A stretch of 7,011 nucleotides of DNA, from assembly GCA_019419895.1 (NCBI GenBank), contig JAHZIE010000007.1, forward strand, positions 17,454 to 24,464, written 5' to 3'. The notes below the pieces were generated by a model that worked only from the letters and a program-made list of their open reading frames with translations, did not search any database and had not been told where the DNA came from. This document shows positions 5,974 through 7,011 of the stretch, one piece after another; positions within the stretch are counted from its first letter, which is position 1, and the number at the start of each line of letters is the position of its first letter. The stretch is from Clostridiales bacterium. Its GTDB lineage: Bacteria; Bacillota; Clostridia; Oscillospirales; Acutalibacteraceae. A program made the translations under genes and the position numbers.

Positions 5974-7011
5974 TTAATTTCCCGCAAGGTTGACGGTGAT
6001 GGCTTTGGGGCGTGTCATGGATTCAATGGAATAGCGGACTCCCTGGGTTCCCATTCCGGAATTTTTAACGCCTAGGAAAGGAAAATTGTCAGGGCCCCGT
6101 TCCGGCTTATTATTGATTTGAACTGTTCCAACTTCCAAACGCGCGGCGATATCATAGGCGAGATTAAGATTGTTAGTGAAAACCGAGGCTTGCAGCCCGT
6201 ATTCGGAATGATTGGCAATCTTGACAGCTTCCTCTGGAGAGGACACCCGGAGGATGGGGAGAACGGGACCAAAGGGTTCCACCCAGGCAACCTCCATTTC
6301 TTCGGTTACCCCATCCAGCAGCGTGGGATAGATGAGGTTCCCCTTTCTTTTTCCTCCGGTTATAAGACGGGCTCCCTGACGTACCGCGCTGTGAATCAGG
6401 GATTCTACAAAGTCGGCGGCGTTTTTGCTGATCAAAGGGGTCACCGTCACCCCGTCTTCCCTGGGATCTCCGGACTTCAGCCTTTCAATCTTTCTCTTGA
6501 GTTTTTCCAACAGGGGGTCGGCCACGCTATCCATGACGAGGATGCGCTTGACGGCGGTGCATCGCTGCCCGGAATAGGAATAGGCGCCGTCCACAATGTT
6601 GTTGGCGGTAAACTCCAGATCAGCGTCCTCAAGAACAATCGCGGCATCTTTTCCTCCCAGTTCCATGATGGCGGGGATCATGGAGATCGTGGCGGAAATA
6701 TGCTGCCCGACCTCTGTGCTGCCGGTGAAATTGATAAAATCGATCCCTTTATGGGTGATCAGCCGATCTCCGATGACGCCGCCGGAACCGGTGACTGTGT
6801 TGAGAACGCCGGCGGGAAGGCCCGCCTGCTGCAGGGTTTCCACCATCATCAGAGCGCTGACGGCTCCCTGGGTAGCGGGTTTGAAAATGACGGTGTTGCC
6901 TCCCATGAGGGCGGGGCCTATTTTTGAGACGGCAAGATTCACGGGATAATTAAAGGGGGAGATGGCCAGGACGGTGCCCACAGGTACCCTTGTCACACAG
7001 GAAAGCTTGTC
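5974..7011 (-). CDS. gapN: NADP-dependent glyceraldehyde-3-phosphate dehydrogenase (GapN), N-terminus cut by window edge
   Basis: GapN is an aldehyde dehydrogenase superfamily enzyme that oxidises glyceraldehyde-3-phosphate irreversibly to 3-phosphoglycerate, making NADPH and bypassing the ATP-yielding GAPDH/PGK steps. The visible 345 residues are about the last three quarters of a protein of roughly 475. Counting from the window edge, the substrate-side Asn is N21 (AISPFNYPVN), cofactor-binding K44 and T47 lie in FKPATQG, the Rossmann loop is FTGSTEVG, the general base is E117 in MELGGKD, and the catalytic cysteine is C151 in SGQRCTAVKR. The endings EPFGPVLPILRV, EYGLQASVFTNN and INNKPERGPDNFPFLGVKNSG closely resemble streptococcal and clostridial GapN rather than general aldehyde dehydrogenases. 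The true start is beyond 7011; the GTG at 6996 is internal. The stop is TAA at 5976-5974. The protein is cytoplasmic. Confidence 0.92.
   Translation of the reverse strand, partial: DKLSCVTRVPVGTVLAISPFNYPVNLAVSKIGPALMGGNTVIFKPATQGAVSALMMVETLQQAGLPAGVLNTVTGSGGVIGDRLITHKGIDFINFTGSTEVGQHISATISMIPAIMELGGKDAAIVLEDADLEFTANNIVDGAYSYSGQRCTAVKRILVMDSVADPLLEKLKRKIERLKSGDPREDGVTVTPLISKNAADFVESLIHSAVRQGARLITGGKRKGNLIYPTLLDGVTEEMEVAWVEPFGPVLPILRVSSPEEAVKIANHSEYGLQASVFTNNLNLAYDIAARLEVGTVQINNKPERGPDNFPFLGVKNSGMGTQGVRYSIESMTRPKAITVNLAGN

Noticed and set aside
5853..5987. Upstream extension of the desulfoferrodoxin frame to 5987
   Set aside because: It would overlap the gapN stop, and the strong AAGGAGAG site plus the typical MKFYRCGHC start place initiation at 5852.
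6118..6927. Long plus-strand frame (269 residues) opposite gapN
   Set aside because: It is the antisense shadow of a clearly recognisable aldehyde dehydrogenase; composition follows the codon bias of the gene below it.

Overview
The window reads like a chromosomal segment of an anaerobic, roughly mid-GC member of the Bacillota (Clostridia class). The evidence is a desulfoferrodoxin-type superoxide reductase, a GapN-type NADP-dependent glyceraldehyde-3-phosphate dehydrogenase, a Gram-positive style DinB polymerase, strong GGAGG-type ribosome binding sites and AT-rich intergenic promoters. Every gene I can support lies on the minus strand, so transcription runs from high to low coordinates. This taxonomic reading is inference from protein resemblance, not a database result.

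In transcription order: (a) 7011-5974 is the C-terminal three quarters of gapN, cut by the window edge. (b) 5852-5484 is a complete desulfoferrodoxin with both iron centres. (c) 5483-5229 is intergenic and holds a very AT-rich tract and a dinB promoter with a palindrome next to the -10 box. (d) 5228-3919 is dinB (DNA polymerase IV), broken by a single-base frameshift in an A6 run (5029-5034). (e) 3938-3705 is a 77-residue protein of unknown function that overlaps the dinB end by 20 bp. (f) 3704-3425 is intergenic and holds a perfect 15-bp inverted repeat placed like an operator. (g) 3424-2954 is a MarR-family regulator. (h) 2961-598 is a 787-residue ABC exporter with ATPase and MacB/FtsX-type permease on one chain, overlapping the marR stop by 8 bp. 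(i) 574-544 is a strong symmetrical terminator. (j) 543-284 is leader/promoter DNA. (k) 283-1 is the N-terminal part of a cysteine-rich small protein resembling the DUF6951 family.

The functional units appear to be a MarR-controlled ABC efflux operon, a dinB plus small-partner operon, and anaerobic metabolism/oxidative-defence genes (gapN, superoxide reductase). I see no mobile element, CRISPR array, tRNA or rRNA. I do not find a convincing new multi-gene system. The items most worth a second look are the dinB frameshift at a motif matching a -1 slippery heptamer, the uncharacterised dinB-linked small protein, and the operator-like repeat before marR.
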